A DNA stretch of 53,552 nucleotides from an uncultured Glaciecola sp. GTDB taxonomy: Bacteria > Pseudomonadota > Gammaproteobacteria > Enterobacterales > Alteromonadaceae. Position numbers and translations under genes: made by a program. Where the stretch lies: contig CAJQOP010000033.1 of NCBI GenBank assembly GCA_905479945.1, positions 1-53,552 of the forward strand, written 5' to 3'. The notes below the pieces were generated by a model. It was not told the DNA's origin. It searched no databases and saw only the letters and a program-made list of their open reading frames with translations. Positions 28,210-36,600 of this stretch are shown here, in pieces. Each line of letters opens with the position of its first letter. Within the stretch, counting starts at the first letter, position 1.

Positions 28210-28443
28210 CTAATTGTCTCCAGAAAAACTGTTTGCCGTCTAACCCAAGCAAACAAATATTGCTGTTAAACGTGTTTAATAATGAGGGCGCATTTTATAC
28301 AGGAAACGTCGATTCAATTCAACAAAAACTTCTCTTTTGAGCAATTTTTTTGTATTTTTGCTCAATTAATGGCGTATTTTATCGTGATTGATTCGTTAGC
28401 CTAATGAAGTTATAGCAAAACACACAGCTATATTTACTTGATA
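28210..28443. other. Upstream region of rpmB
   Basis: About 230 AT-rich bases that probably carry the rpmBG promoter on the minus strand. No exact promoter match is claimed. Together with the GGDEF relic this makes a 424-base stretch without an intact gene. Confidence 0.5.
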
Positions 28444-28575
28444 TTATAGCGATTCGCAAACATAACAATTACGACCGTTTCGTTTCGCAGAGTATAGCAA
28501 GTTATCAACGCGCTTTAGCAGTTCTTTTTCATTGTTTAGGGTACTGGCAAATATAATAAACGCGTCTAGACATTT
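28444..28575 (-). pseudogene. Relic of a GGDEF-domain gene (C-terminal end)
   Basis: A 43-codon open frame, bounded upstream by a stop at 28576-28578, translates to LNNEKELLKRVDNLLYSAKR followed by NGRNCYVCESL and a stop. LLKRVDNLLYSAKRNGRN matches the last helix of GGDEF domains (consensus LL.RAD.ALY.AK..GRN). There is no start codon, and the GGDEF loop and upstream part are gone. It appears to be the decayed end of a diguanylate cyclase gene that once stood between rpmB and the GT25 gene. Confidence 0.7.
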
Positions 28576-28633
28576 TTAGTGCGTGCCGCAAAAGAGCTTA
28601 GGCCGGTTAATTATTGAAAACTAGTCGCGGATA

Positions 28634-29374
28634 TTAGTTGAGTTTTTCTAGGCGTTTCTTCAATTCTTTTTTATTCTTGAACAAAAAGTAGAAACCATTT
28701 ACCACCTTTTTCGGAAAGCTTTGCTTAGCTTTACTGCGCGTTTGACTGCCATCAATGTCGCTTAGTTCGGCATGATTAGCTTCAACAACGTATGGCTTTA
28801 AGCCAAATATGTTCAAACTATTTTCCCACCAATATTGCAACTCTATATCAATTGGTCGTGCAATTCTGGAGCTCAATGCAATTAATTTTTTTGCGCCCGC
28901 TAAGCTAACAACTTGCGCACAAGTGCGACTAGGCACTTTGTTATAGGTTACAAGCGAGAACTCATTTGCTGAATATTGATGCACCACAGTGCGTTTGATG
29001 TGTGTTTCAGCTAACTTGACTAAGTCCCAAGGCTGTTCAATACCTTCAATGGCCTCGAGCCCTTGCTGAATATTTTGCTGCAAAATAATGTCATCTTCCA
29101 AAATAACCGCATAATCAAGCTGATCATCGACGATTTTTTGCCACACATGCATATGGCTCAAATAGCAGCCTATTTCGCCACTAGTCAAATGCTTATGATA
29201 TGACGACTGGTTGAAGTCGTACAATGCATCCACGTCGCTGCGAGATAAACAGTCGCCATCTACAGCATCAATGCGTTCAAAGGGTAGATTATGCGCTTCA
29301 AATTGACGTGCACAGGCTTGTAGCCTTTCCTTAGACCTCGCCAAATTAATCAGATAAATTTTCCATTTTTTCAT
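28634..29374 (-). CDS. Glycosyltransferase family 25 (LPS biosynthesis type)
   Basis: 246 residues from ATG 29374. The frame is open 22 codons further, but MKKWKIYLINLARSKERL is the classical GT25 start. The signature VILEDDIIL (metal-binding Asp pair) and GEIGCYLSHMHVWQ are present. GT25 enzymes add galactose or similar sugars to lipooligosaccharide. The Lys-rich C-terminus may contact the membrane. It is inserted between radC and rpmB and adds to the surface-glycan genes in this block. Confidence 0.82.
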   Translation of the reverse strand: MKKWKIYLINLARSKERLQACARQFEAHNLPFERIDAVDGDCLSRSDVDALYDFNQSSYHKHLTSGEIGCYLSHMHVWQKIVDDQLDYAVILEDDIILQQNIQQGLEAIEGIEQPWDLVKLAETHIKRTVVHQYSANEFSLVTYNKVPSRTCAQVVSLAGAKKLIALSSRIARPIDIELQYWWENSLNIFGLKPYVVEANHAELSDIDGSQTRSKAKQSFPKKVVNGFYFLFKNKKELKKRLEKLN

Positions 29375-29387
29375 GTGCGATATAAAA

Positions 29388-30062
29388 CTATAACAATCCT
29401 CGTTGCGCGAATGATACCGCAGTTCCATCTCCGATAACAAAATGATCTAGCACTCTAACGTCGATTAATTCCATTGCTCGCTTTATTCTCTCGGTTATTT
29501 GAATATCGGCTTGACTCGGCTCTGCTATGCCACTGGGATGATTATGGGCCAAAATAACTGCAGCCGCGTTATCTTCAAGCGCTTGTTTAACTAGCTCCCT
29601 GGGGTATACAGCTGCTGAATTAATCGTCCCTTTGAACATTTGTCTAAAGGCAATGAGTTGGTGCTGGCTGTCGAGCAGTAGCATTGAAAAGACTTCATGA
29701 GGCTTGTCGCGCAATTCAGCAAGCAAGTAGCTTGAAGCGGAATCAGCTTGCGTGAAACTATGAGGCTTTGCCAAGTTTTCAGCGAGCGAGCGGCGGGTAA
29801 GCTCGAAGCAAGCGGTTAAAGTGGCGTATTTTGCAGAACCAAAACCCAATGTAGAGGTAAGTTGTGACTTACTAGCGCTCATTAAACCACGCACTGAGCC
29901 AAATAAAACTAAAGCGTCACGCGCTAACTCAACGGCGTTTTTACCTTTTACCCCAGTATGCAATACAATACCGAGTAGCTCTGCATCGGATAATGTTTCG
30001 GCGCCAAAATGCAGTAATTTTTCTCTTGGACGCTCATATTGCGGCCAATTAGTGATTTTCAT
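29388..30062 (-). CDS. radC: RadC family JAMM-domain protein
   Basis: 224 residues. N-terminal helix-hairpin-helix-like part (LSDAELLGIVLHTGVKGKN) and C-terminal JAMM/MPN+ metal motif HNHPSG...SQAD (HxHPSG-x-S-x2-D). AAGGA precedes ATG 30062. Once linked to DNA repair, its biochemical function is unsettled. Divergent from coaBC, as in many gammaproteobacteria. Confidence 0.93.
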   Translation of the reverse strand: MKITNWPQYERPREKLLHFGAETLSDAELLGIVLHTGVKGKNAVELARDALVLFGSVRGLMSASKSQLTSTLGFGSAKYATLTACFELTRRSLAENLAKPHSFTQADSASSYLLAELRDKPHEVFSMLLLDSQHQLIAFRQMFKGTINSAAVYPRELVKQALEDNAAAVILAHNHPSGIAEPSQADIQITERIKRAMELIDVRVLDHFVIGDGTAVSFAQRGLL

Positions 30063-30155
30063 ATTTCCATTCCTTGGTTAACTTTGTCACAATGCTCGCT
30101 ATCCAATCCTTTGAAGAACGAGTGCAATCTCTATTTGTACTCAGAATAGCAAAAT

Positions 30156-31397
30156 ATGCAACTTGAACAAAAGAACGTTTTACTTGGCATTAGTGGTGGA
30201 ATAGCCGCTTACAAGACACCAGATCTGGTTCGCAAATTAAGCGCTCAAGGCGCCAATTTACGAGTAGTAATGACGGATTCAGCAAAAGAATTTGTCAGCC
30301 CACTCGCCTTACAGGCTGTTTCTGGAAATAAAATAAGTAACAGCTTATTGGATGAGGATGCCGAAGCCGCGATGGGTCATATCGAACTTGCACGCTGGGC
30401 AGACATCTTTGTGGTTGCGCCTGCTACGGCAAATACCATAGCGAAATTGACGCATGGTCTGGCGGATGATTTGCTCACCACGCTTGCGCTAGCAACTTCA
30501 GCACCGATTGCCATTGCACCTGCAATGAATCAGCAAATGTGGGCTGCACCAGCGACCACTGAAAACTGTTTGAAACTGCAACAACGCGGTGTATTGCAAA
30601 TTGGGCCAGCTAGCGGAGAACAAGCCTGCGGCGACATTGGTTATGGCCGAATGACTGAGCCGGAAGATATTGTTACTTACCTTGTCGAATTCTTTGGACG
30701 AACCGCGTCATCAAATATAGACAACAATTTGTTTGTCGGCAAAAGCATCATGATCACCGCTGGTCCAACTCAGGAAGCTTTAGATCCCGTACGCTACATA
30801 ACTAATCATAGCTCGGGAAAAATGGGTTATGCAATTGCTAAAGCGGCGAAAGAAATGGGCGCTAAAGTGACCTTAATTTCCGGCCCAGTAAACCTTGCTT
30901 CGCCCGCTCAAATTGAATGCAAACAAGTGACAACTGCGCAACAAATGTTAGATGCGGTTATGGACAAAATAGAGCAGCAAGATATTTTTATTGCTTGCGC
31001 GGCAGTGGCGGACTTTAGATTGGCCGACATACCCACGCACAAGGTAAAGAAAAAAGAAGGTGTGTTAACGCTTTCGTTTGAACAAAACCCTGATATTCTT
31101 AAGTCCGTTGCGGCATTGCAGTCGCCCCCGTTCACATTAGGTTTTGCAGCCGAAACAAACAACGTTGAAGCCTACGCACAAGGCAAGCTAGAACGTAAAA
31201 AATTAAATATGATTGCGGCGAATGATGTATCATCATCAGAATTAGGATTTAATTCTGATCGAAATGCCTTAACCGTCATTACAAAGAGTAATAAAACCAG
31301 CTTACCCGCTGCAAGCAAGGAAGCGCTCGCCGTCGATTTGCTGACCTTGTTGCATAGTGAATATTCAACAATCCAAAATAATAAGAAAAGCAAATAG
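30156..31397 (+). CDS. coaBC: Phosphopantothenoylcysteine synthetase/decarboxylase CoaBC
   Basis: 413 residues. N-terminal flavoprotein CoaC ([26 protein letters not shown], catalytic Cys in [13 protein letters not shown]), and C-terminal CoaB ([36 protein letters not shown]). It converts phosphopantothenate to phosphopantetheine in two steps; CoaD, 5 kb away, does the next. Starts at ATG 30156. slmA follows after 8 bases, where many relatives have dut between them. Confidence 0.96.
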   Translation: MQLEQKNVLLGISGGIAAYKTPDLVRKLSAQGANLRVVMTDSAKEFVSPLALQAVSGNKISNSLLDEDAEAAMGHIELARWADIFVVAPATANTIAKLTHGLADDLLTTLALATSAPIAIAPAMNQQMWAAPATTENCLKLQQRGVLQIGPASGEQACGDIGYGRMTEPEDIVTYLVEFFGRTASSNIDNNLFVGKSIMITAGPTQEALDPVRYITNHSSGKMGYAIAKAAKEMGAKVTLISGPVNLASPAQIECKQVTTAQQMLDAVMDKIEQQDIFIACAAVADFRLADIPTHKVKKKEGVLTLSFEQNPDILKSVAALQSPPFTLGFAAETNNVEAYAQGKLERKKLNMIAANDVSSSELGFNSDRNALTVITKSNKTSLPAASKEALAVDLLTLLHSEYSTIQNNKKSK

Positions 31398-31405
31398 GTA
31401 ACATC

Positions 31406-31999
31406 ATGCCCGCAACAAAAAGACCTAACAGGCGCGCACAGATCCTGCAAGCTCTAGCCGGAATGTTAGAAACAAATCATGGTCAACGCATTACAACAGC
31501 CAAACTTGCTGAACAAGTAGGTGTTTCGGAAGCCGCTCTCTATCGTCACTTCCCAAGCAAAGCACGTATGTTCGAAGGTTTAATTGAGTTCATTGAAGAA
31601 ACGCTATTTTCTCGCATCAATAAAATAATGGAAGAAGAAAAAGAAGCCGCAACACGTTGCCAGCTTATTTTACATCTTATTCTAGGATTTGCGGAAAAAA
31701 ACCCAGGTATTTCTCGCCTACTAAACGGCGATGCACTATTAGGAGAACAAGAGCGTTTGCGTGATCGCATAGCTAAATTGTTCGAGCGCTTAGAATCCCA
31801 ATTGAAGCAAGTTTTGCGTGAGCGTAAGTTGCGTGAAGGTAAGTCTTTAGATGTTGATGAAGCAATCCTCGCTAACATTCTTATATGCTTTGTTGATGGT
31901 AAAATTAATCAGTTTGTTCGGACTAAATTTCAACGTACACCAACGCATCAATTTAATGATTTCTGGCTAGCAATTAAAAACAATTATTTGGCTAATTAA
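31406..31999 (+). CDS. slmA: Nucleoid occlusion factor SlmA
   Basis: 197 residues, TetR-fold. N-terminal HTH ([21 protein letters not shown]) and the conserved [20 protein letters not shown]. SlmA binds chromosomal SBS sites and disrupts FtsZ polymers over the nucleoid. Close to coaBC (8 bases), with a GG-containing ribosome site (AATAGGTAACATC-ATG). Identity is supported by both sequence and position. Confidence 0.95.
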   Translation: MPATKRPNRRAQILQALAGMLETNHGQRITTAKLAEQVGVSEAALYRHFPSKARMFEGLIEFIEETLFSRINKIMEEEKEAATRCQLILHLILGFAEKNPGISRLLNGDALLGEQERLRDRIAKLFERLESQLKQVLRERKLREGKSLDVDEAILANILICFVDGKINQFVRTKFQRTPTHQFNDFWLAIKNNYLAN

Positions 32000-32033
32000 A
32001 TCCGTGCAATAAAATACGGGTAAAGGAAAAATT

Positions 32034-32429
32034 CTGAAAACGGTAATCACTTTTGGCACCTTTGACGTGTTCCATTCGGGTCACGTCAATATATTGCGTC
32101 GCTCCAGAGAAATGGGCGATCGTTTGGTGGTTGGGATCTCGTCTGACCAATTGAATTTCAGTAAAAAGGGCCGTAACCCAGTTTATCCCTTACGAAGCAG
32201 AATGAACATTCTGCATGCAATCAGGTATGTAGACCAAGTATTTGTAGAAGAGTCTTTGGATTTAAAACGCGAATATATTATTGAACATCAAGCCGATATA
32301 TTAGTAATGGGCGATGACTGGCTTGGCAAGTTTGAGGAATTCAAGGATATTTGTGAAGTGAAATATCTACCTAGAACGCCCTCTATTTCAACTACTGAAA
32401 TTATTGAAGTTATTAAAGACATTGAATAA
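32034..32429 (+). CDS. TagD-like glycerol-3-phosphate cytidylyltransferase with non-canonical start
   Basis: 131 residues if read from CTG 32034. The nucleotidyltransferase motif FGTFDVFHSGH begins upstream of the first GTG (32067), so the true start must be earlier. Between the in-frame stop TAA (32010-32012) and the motif there is no ATG, GTG or TTG: only ATT (32031) or CTG (32034). AAGGA at 32023-32027 is 6 bases before CTG. The other signature YLPRTPSISTTEII is complete and the length fits TagD (about 130). It would make CDP-glycerol (or a related CDP-polyol) for the transferase at 26564. Related cytidylyltransferases use other substrates. Confidence 0.78.
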   Translation: MKTVITFGTFDVFHSGHVNILRRSREMGDRLVVGISSDQLNFSKKGRNPVYPLRSRMNILHAIRYVDQVFVEESLDLKREYIIEHQADILVMGDDWLGKFEEFKDICEVKYLPRTPSISTTEIIEVIKDIE

Positions 32430-32545
32430 CGCCAAATAGTATTAGGCTCCGTCAATAAATCAATAAACAAGCCCTTGAGACACCATCAGCATTAATCTTA
32501 TCGAAAATTTTAGCCTTGTTAATCATTTGCTTGAGTACATGGCTA

Positions 32546-34369
32546 TTAGGCGAAAGTCTCACCAAAAAAGTCACCTTCATTCCAAGTGGGCTTTTCTGCT
32601 TGATTGGCTAAAGCTAAGCCAATTTGGAAATTAACCTCAGTGAATGTCTTAGCTGCAGCCCACACAAAAGGCTGATTCATATCATCACCTGGCTTATGGT
32701 AATTATTTGCCAGAAAGTCACCGAACATCTGACTACCATCTATATTTGGATTTTTTGACTGCAAACCTGGCACCAAAAATACTGCCGGGATCCCTTGCTT
32801 CACAAAGCTATAGTGATCAGAGCGGGTAAAAAGATTTTGCTCAGGCCAAGGATCGTCACTCAAGGTCAAGCCTACGTTTTTAGCAGCAACTTCAACGGAC
32901 GCTTTCATTGAACTGTGGTTAGCACCAAAAGCAATAATGTCGGCAAATTCATAAGTCAAAATGGGCATGTCTAAATTTACATTAGCTACCATACTACCCA
33001 TAGGCACTGTTGGATTGCGCGCATAATAGTCGGCACCCAATAAACCTTTTTCTTCACCTGTAACTGCAATAAAAATAATTGAACGTTTTGGCGCTTGGGG
33101 TAAATTGGCAAACATACGTGCGGTTTCCATCAATACTGAGGTGCCGCTCGCGTTATCCATTGCGCCGTTGTTAATTTTGTCTTTCTTGACTGTTTTGGCA
33201 ATACCGATATGATCTGAATGCGCAGAAAATACCACATACTCATTCTTCAGTTCAGGATCGCTGCCTTCCAGAATAGCCACAACATTCGGACTCGATAGCG
33301 CTTCATGAGTAGTTTCGCGCTTTAAGTTAACGTTAAGCGGAATATCAAAACCTCTAGGTACTTCGTCCTTGTCCAAAAGCGCGTAAATATCTGCAATCGG
33401 TGTTGGCCCAGCAGCGAACAGTTTCTCTGCTGCTGGCATACTTAAATATGCACTGCCTTTCAACTCGGGCTGCACATTAGCAGGCATACCGTTATCTTGA
33501 ACCCAGCGCATACGCGGCGAGTACAAGTAATTTAGTAAGTTTTTATAAGGTCTAACTTTTTCGCCTTTTGGCGTCGTGATTGTAATGTAACCCACAGCAC
33601 CGCGCTGTGACGCATATATTGATTTTTGCGAGCCAGAGGCGACATGAGCCCCCTCTTCAGAAGGGAATGATGAAGGTTTACCTGAAAGGGCAACAACAAT
33701 TTTTCCATCTACATCTAAACCAGCATAATCATCGTGATCTAAGTTAGGTGCAACAATACCGTAACCAACAAAAACCAAGGAGGCCGTGATGTTAGTGCTT
33801 GTTGAAACCAAGTCAGGGCCGGTTAGGAAGTCACTAGGATACGAAAGCTCAAAATCAATATTTTCACCTTTGACTGAAAAATGGGGCGATTCTTGAACCA
33901 ATAAGCCTTTGCGAAAATTGATGCGCTGAATATAGCGTCGCTTGTTATTAATATCTTGTGTGAGAGTGGTTCGCTCTGCCTGAAGAGCGCCGCTTGCCTG
34001 AAGAGCGCCGCTAGCCTGAAGAACGCCGCTAGCCTGAAGAACGCCGCTTGCCTGGAGCATATCGCCTGCAGGTTTTAAACCATATTTTGCAAACTCACCG
34101 GCAATATATAAAGAAGCAATTTCATGACCTTGTGAACCGGTTTCTCGACCCTCTAGTAAGTCATCAGCCAAAAAAGACATATGGGACTTAATGTTTTCTA
34201 CATTCGGTGCGATTACTGCTGTCACATTACCTGCGGGATGATTGCTAGCGGGATGATTGCTAGCGGGATGATCACTTGTAGGAGCATAGCCCGCAGAACA
34301 AGCTAACACTGACAAGCTAGCTGCTGCAGCAAGCGTGACTTTAAGAAGCATATTTGATTGGTGTTTCAT
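32546..34369 (-). CDS. M28 family metallopeptidase lipoprotein with in-frame repeats
   Basis: 607 residues. Lipobox SLSVLACSAG (Cys near 24). The peptidase domain has the paired-zinc ligands: SAHSDHIG (His/Asp), NGAMDNASGTS (Asp), TGEEKGLLGADYY (Glu-Glu), LDMP (Asp) and SDHYSF (His). A protease-associated-type domain is inserted around 200-330 (VFVGYGIVAPNLDHDDY). Likely an aminopeptidase at the cell envelope. Two low-complexity stretches are unusual: SNHPA repeats after the lipobox and an LQASG[VA] repeat near residues 105-130, made by tandem DNA repeats. The peptidase core is intact. Confidence 0.9.
   Translation of the reverse strand: MKHQSNMLLKVTLAAAASLSVLACSAGYAPTSDHPASNHPASNHPAGNVTAVIAPNVENIKSHMSFLADDLLEGRETGSQGHEIASLYIAGEFAKYGLKPAGDMLQASGVLQASGVLQASGALQASGALQAERTTLTQDINNKRRYIQRINFRKGLLVQESPHFSVKGENIDFELSYPSDFLTGPDLVSTSTNITASLVFVGYGIVAPNLDHDDYAGLDVDGKIVVALSGKPSSFPSEEGAHVASGSQKSIYASQRGAVGYITITTPKGEKVRPYKNLLNYLYSPRMRWVQDNGMPANVQPELKGSAYLSMPAAEKLFAAGPTPIADIYALLDKDEVPRGFDIPLNVNLKRETTHEALSSPNVVAILEGSDPELKNEYVVFSAHSDHIGIAKTVKKDKINNGAMDNASGTSVLMETARMFANLPQAPKRSIIFIAVTGEEKGLLGADYYARNPTVPMGSMVANVNLDMPILTYEFADIIAFGANHSSMKASVEVAAKNVGLTLSDDPWPEQNLFTRSDHYSFVKQGIPAVFLVPGLQSKNPNIDGSQMFGDFLANNYHKPGDDMNQPFVWAAAKTFTEVNFQIGLALANQAEKPTWNEGDFFGETFA
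33977..34059. repeat. Four 18-bp tandem repeats plus a partial copy inside the M28 gene
   Basis: Units at 33977-33994, 33995-34012, 34013-34030 and 34031-34048, each GCCTGAAGARCGCCGCTW, followed by a partial fifth copy. The 18-bp length keeps the frame and encodes repeating LQASGV or LQASGA. Near-identical copies point to recent slippage. Confidence 0.95.
34233..34277. repeat. Three 15-bp tandem repeats inside the M28 gene
   Basis: GCGGGATGATTGCTA at 34233-34247 and 34248-34262, then GCGGGATGATCACTT at 34263-34277. They encode [SN][ND]HPA units just after the lipidated Cys, in the tether between membrane and enzyme. Confidence 0.92.
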
Positions 34370-34828
34370 TTGATGTTCTCGATAGTTGCTTATGTTTTAT
34401 TTGATGATGCTGTTTTCACAGCAAAGATCAACGCTTCTTCATTTTATATCACAACTAGCATCGGGTTTTCAGAGTAGGGATGGTTTTGAAATATGTTGTT
34501 ACATAAGCCGTCATTTATAAGCCTTCGTGCATAAGCTTTGATCGATAATTCCTTTTCGATTAGCCACGATAAACTTGATAATTCGGCTATATGGAGGAAT
34601 GTTCATTCTTGCAAGGTGTTAATTAAAAACGATGCTTCGATGTCGCTTTTTATTTTCGATTGCTATCGGCAGAAATCATCCAAACTAGGTTAAATTTGGT
34701 TTTTAATCAAAACACTGTTATAAATTATCGATGGGAGTTTGTTGACCTTTGCTCTGCATCAAGAACATAAGTTCTTGTGTTTATGTTAGTATCCTCATTG
34801 CTCGAAACACTCTGAATAGAGGCTTATT
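34370..34828. other. Divergent intergenic region between M28 peptidase and TetR genes
   Basis: About 460 AT-rich bases with promoters for both directions. It holds the palindrome at 34760-34777. No small gene or RNA was recognised. Confidence 0.55.
34760..34777. promoter_or_regulatory. Candidate TetR-family operator (palindrome)
   Basis: CAAGAAC-ATAA-GTTCTTG, perfect 7-bp arms with a 4-base centre, 51 bases before the tetR start. A TTGACC at 34742-34747 lies 12 bases upstream and could be a -35 element, so a bound dimer would cover the promoter. It fits autoregulation by the adjacent TetR protein; not proven. Confidence 0.5.
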
Positions 34829-35416
34829 ATGCCGAAAAAAGCTCAATACGAGTTATCTGAAATTCTAACTTATGCAGTCGATATATTTACGGAACAAGGC
34901 TACACAAAGGCCTCGATGGAAGAGATTATTGCACGTACTCAGTTTAATCGCCGAGCGTTTTACATCGAGTTCAACAGTAAACAAGGCTTTTTACATGCCG
35001 TCCTTCAGCATTATATCGAGCATCAACTGTTTCACTGCCAAGAAAGCTTAATAGCTCGCAAAGACTCAGGCACACAAGCTATTTATGATTATTTCAATGC
35101 ATATTATGAGCTTATTTCGAAGCAAGGTTGTTTGCTTGTAAATTGTGTTAGTGAACTTGGTAAAAGTGACGCTATAGTGCAATCAATAGCTCGCCATTAT
35201 TACGACTCTTTGCAGCTTTGTTTTATTGCTTGCTTAGAAAGGGCGCAAAAAAATCAACAGCTTCAAGGCAATATAAATATAGAGTCCGTTGCGTTGCAGC
35301 TCACTTGTTTCACACAAGGCTTTGCCATTTCAAGCATTCTCCAAGGTGGCGAAGATGATGTGCTCATTGCAATGCGCGAACTGATGTCGAGTATCGAAAT
35401 GAGCGTGCATAAATGA
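34829..35416 (+). CDS. TetR/AcrR family transcriptional regulator
   Basis: 195 residues. N-terminal HTH (FTEQGYTKASMEEIIARTQF then NRRAFYIEFNSKQGFLHAVL) and a variable ligand-binding C-terminus. AGAGG precedes ATG 34829. Its stop overlaps the start of the beta-lactamase-fold gene (ATGA), so they form an operon it may control through the palindrome at 34760. The ligand is unknown. Confidence 0.9.
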   Translation: MPKKAQYELSEILTYAVDIFTEQGYTKASMEEIIARTQFNRRAFYIEFNSKQGFLHAVLQHYIEHQLFHCQESLIARKDSGTQAIYDYFNAYYELISKQGCLLVNCVSELGKSDAIVQSIARHYYDSLQLCFIACLERAQKNQQLQGNINIESVALQLTCFTQGFAISSILQGGEDDVLIAMRELMSSIEMSVHK

Positions 35417-36540
35417 AGCTACGTAAATTTACTACAACACTCGTAATGCTGTTTGCAGCCTTGCTTTTTATAGTCGGTTGCCAAAGCTCGAATACAGTTT
35501 CAAATAACGCAGCTAAAAATAAAGCCCATCATACGAAAGAGGGCTTCAAGAACCTTTATGTTGAAGACACAGAGAATAATTTTTTCGATTTTTTAGAAAT
35601 GCGATTTTTAGGCGATGAAACATGGGCCGATCATGCTTCCTTAGTTGATCAAGTGCCGACACAAGCCGTGGATGTTGCTCGAATTAGAGCTAAAAGTAAT
35701 ATGCTTGCTGATACCCAGCAACCGCTAGTCACTTGGTTGGGACACTCCATGTTTTTAGTTCAGCATAATGGGCTTACTTTATTAACCGACCCCATTTTTA
35801 GTAATCGCGCCTCACCTTTGTCTTTTGCTGGTCCGAAGCGCTATGTGAAACACGCAATGAATTATGCCGAGTTACCTGAAATTGATATGGTCATCATTAG
35901 TCATAGTCATTACGACCATCTAGACAACGCAACAATAGAAGGACTCGCGCAACGGTCACTGCAGCAAACGTCGCCCATCCGGTTCTATGTGCCCTTGGGC
36001 TTGAGATCTCATTTGATAGACGAGGGGGTTAACCCAAGTCAGGTTTTTGAAATGGATTGGTGGGATAAAACCGTAGTACAAAATACCGTTAGTTCAGCTG
36101 AAATCCAGGCGCTGCCAAGTCAGCATTGGTCAGCTCGGGGCGTGACTGATAGGTTAACTACGCTGTGGGCTAGCTGGTCGATAGATTTTGGTAACTTCAA
36201 GCTGTGGTTTGCCGGCGACACAGGCTACAACAACATTCAATTTAAGGAAATTGGGGCAGCACTCGGCGAAGTCGATTTAGCGCTTATTCCTATTGGCGGG
36301 TATGCGCCTCGATGGTTTATGAAAAAGTATCATGTTAATCCAAGCGAAGCGTTAAAAATTCATGATGAGGTAAACGCGAAGTTATCGATTGGAATGCATT
36401 GGGGCACCTTCCCGTTAACGTCGGAAGAACCCGGTGCGCCAGTCACTGTATTAACACAAGAAAAACAGGCAAAAGGCATTGCCGACAATGAATTTATTAC
36501 TTTATCTGTCGGCGAAAGCATGCTGATTAAGCTACATTAA
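35413..36540 (+). CDS. Metallo-beta-lactamase-fold hydrolase lipoprotein (UlaG/NAPE-PLD type)
   Basis: 375 residues. Lipobox ALLFIVGCQSS predicts lipid anchoring. Metal motifs ISHSHYDHLD, GDTGYN and GMHWGTF belong to the metallo-beta-lactamase superfamily; the overall pattern (VTWLGHSMFLVQHNGLTLLT, DPIFSNRASP) resembles the UlaG/NAPE-phospholipase D branch. A phosphodiesterase or lactonase acting on an envelope lipid is possible. Overlaps the tetR stop by 4 bases; a DUF885 gene follows after 60 bases. Confidence 0.87.
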   Translation: MKLRKFTTTLVMLFAALLFIVGCQSSNTVSNNAAKNKAHHTKEGFKNLYVEDTENNFFDFLEMRFLGDETWADHASLVDQVPTQAVDVARIRAKSNMLADTQQPLVTWLGHSMFLVQHNGLTLLTDPIFSNRASPLSFAGPKRYVKHAMNYAELPEIDMVIISHSHYDHLDNATIEGLAQRSLQQTSPIRFYVPLGLRSHLIDEGVNPSQVFEMDWWDKTVVQNTVSSAEIQALPSQHWSARGVTDRLTTLWASWSIDFGNFKLWFAGDTGYNNIQFKEIGAALGEVDLALIPIGGYAPRWFMKKYHVNPSEALKIHDEVNAKLSIGMHWGTFPLTSEEPGAPVTVLTQEKQAKGIADNEFITLSVGESMLIKLH

Positions 36541-36600
36541 ATAGAACGTAAGTAACATTAAAAAGTGTTCAAAAAAGTCACTGAAAAATAAGAGAGTATT

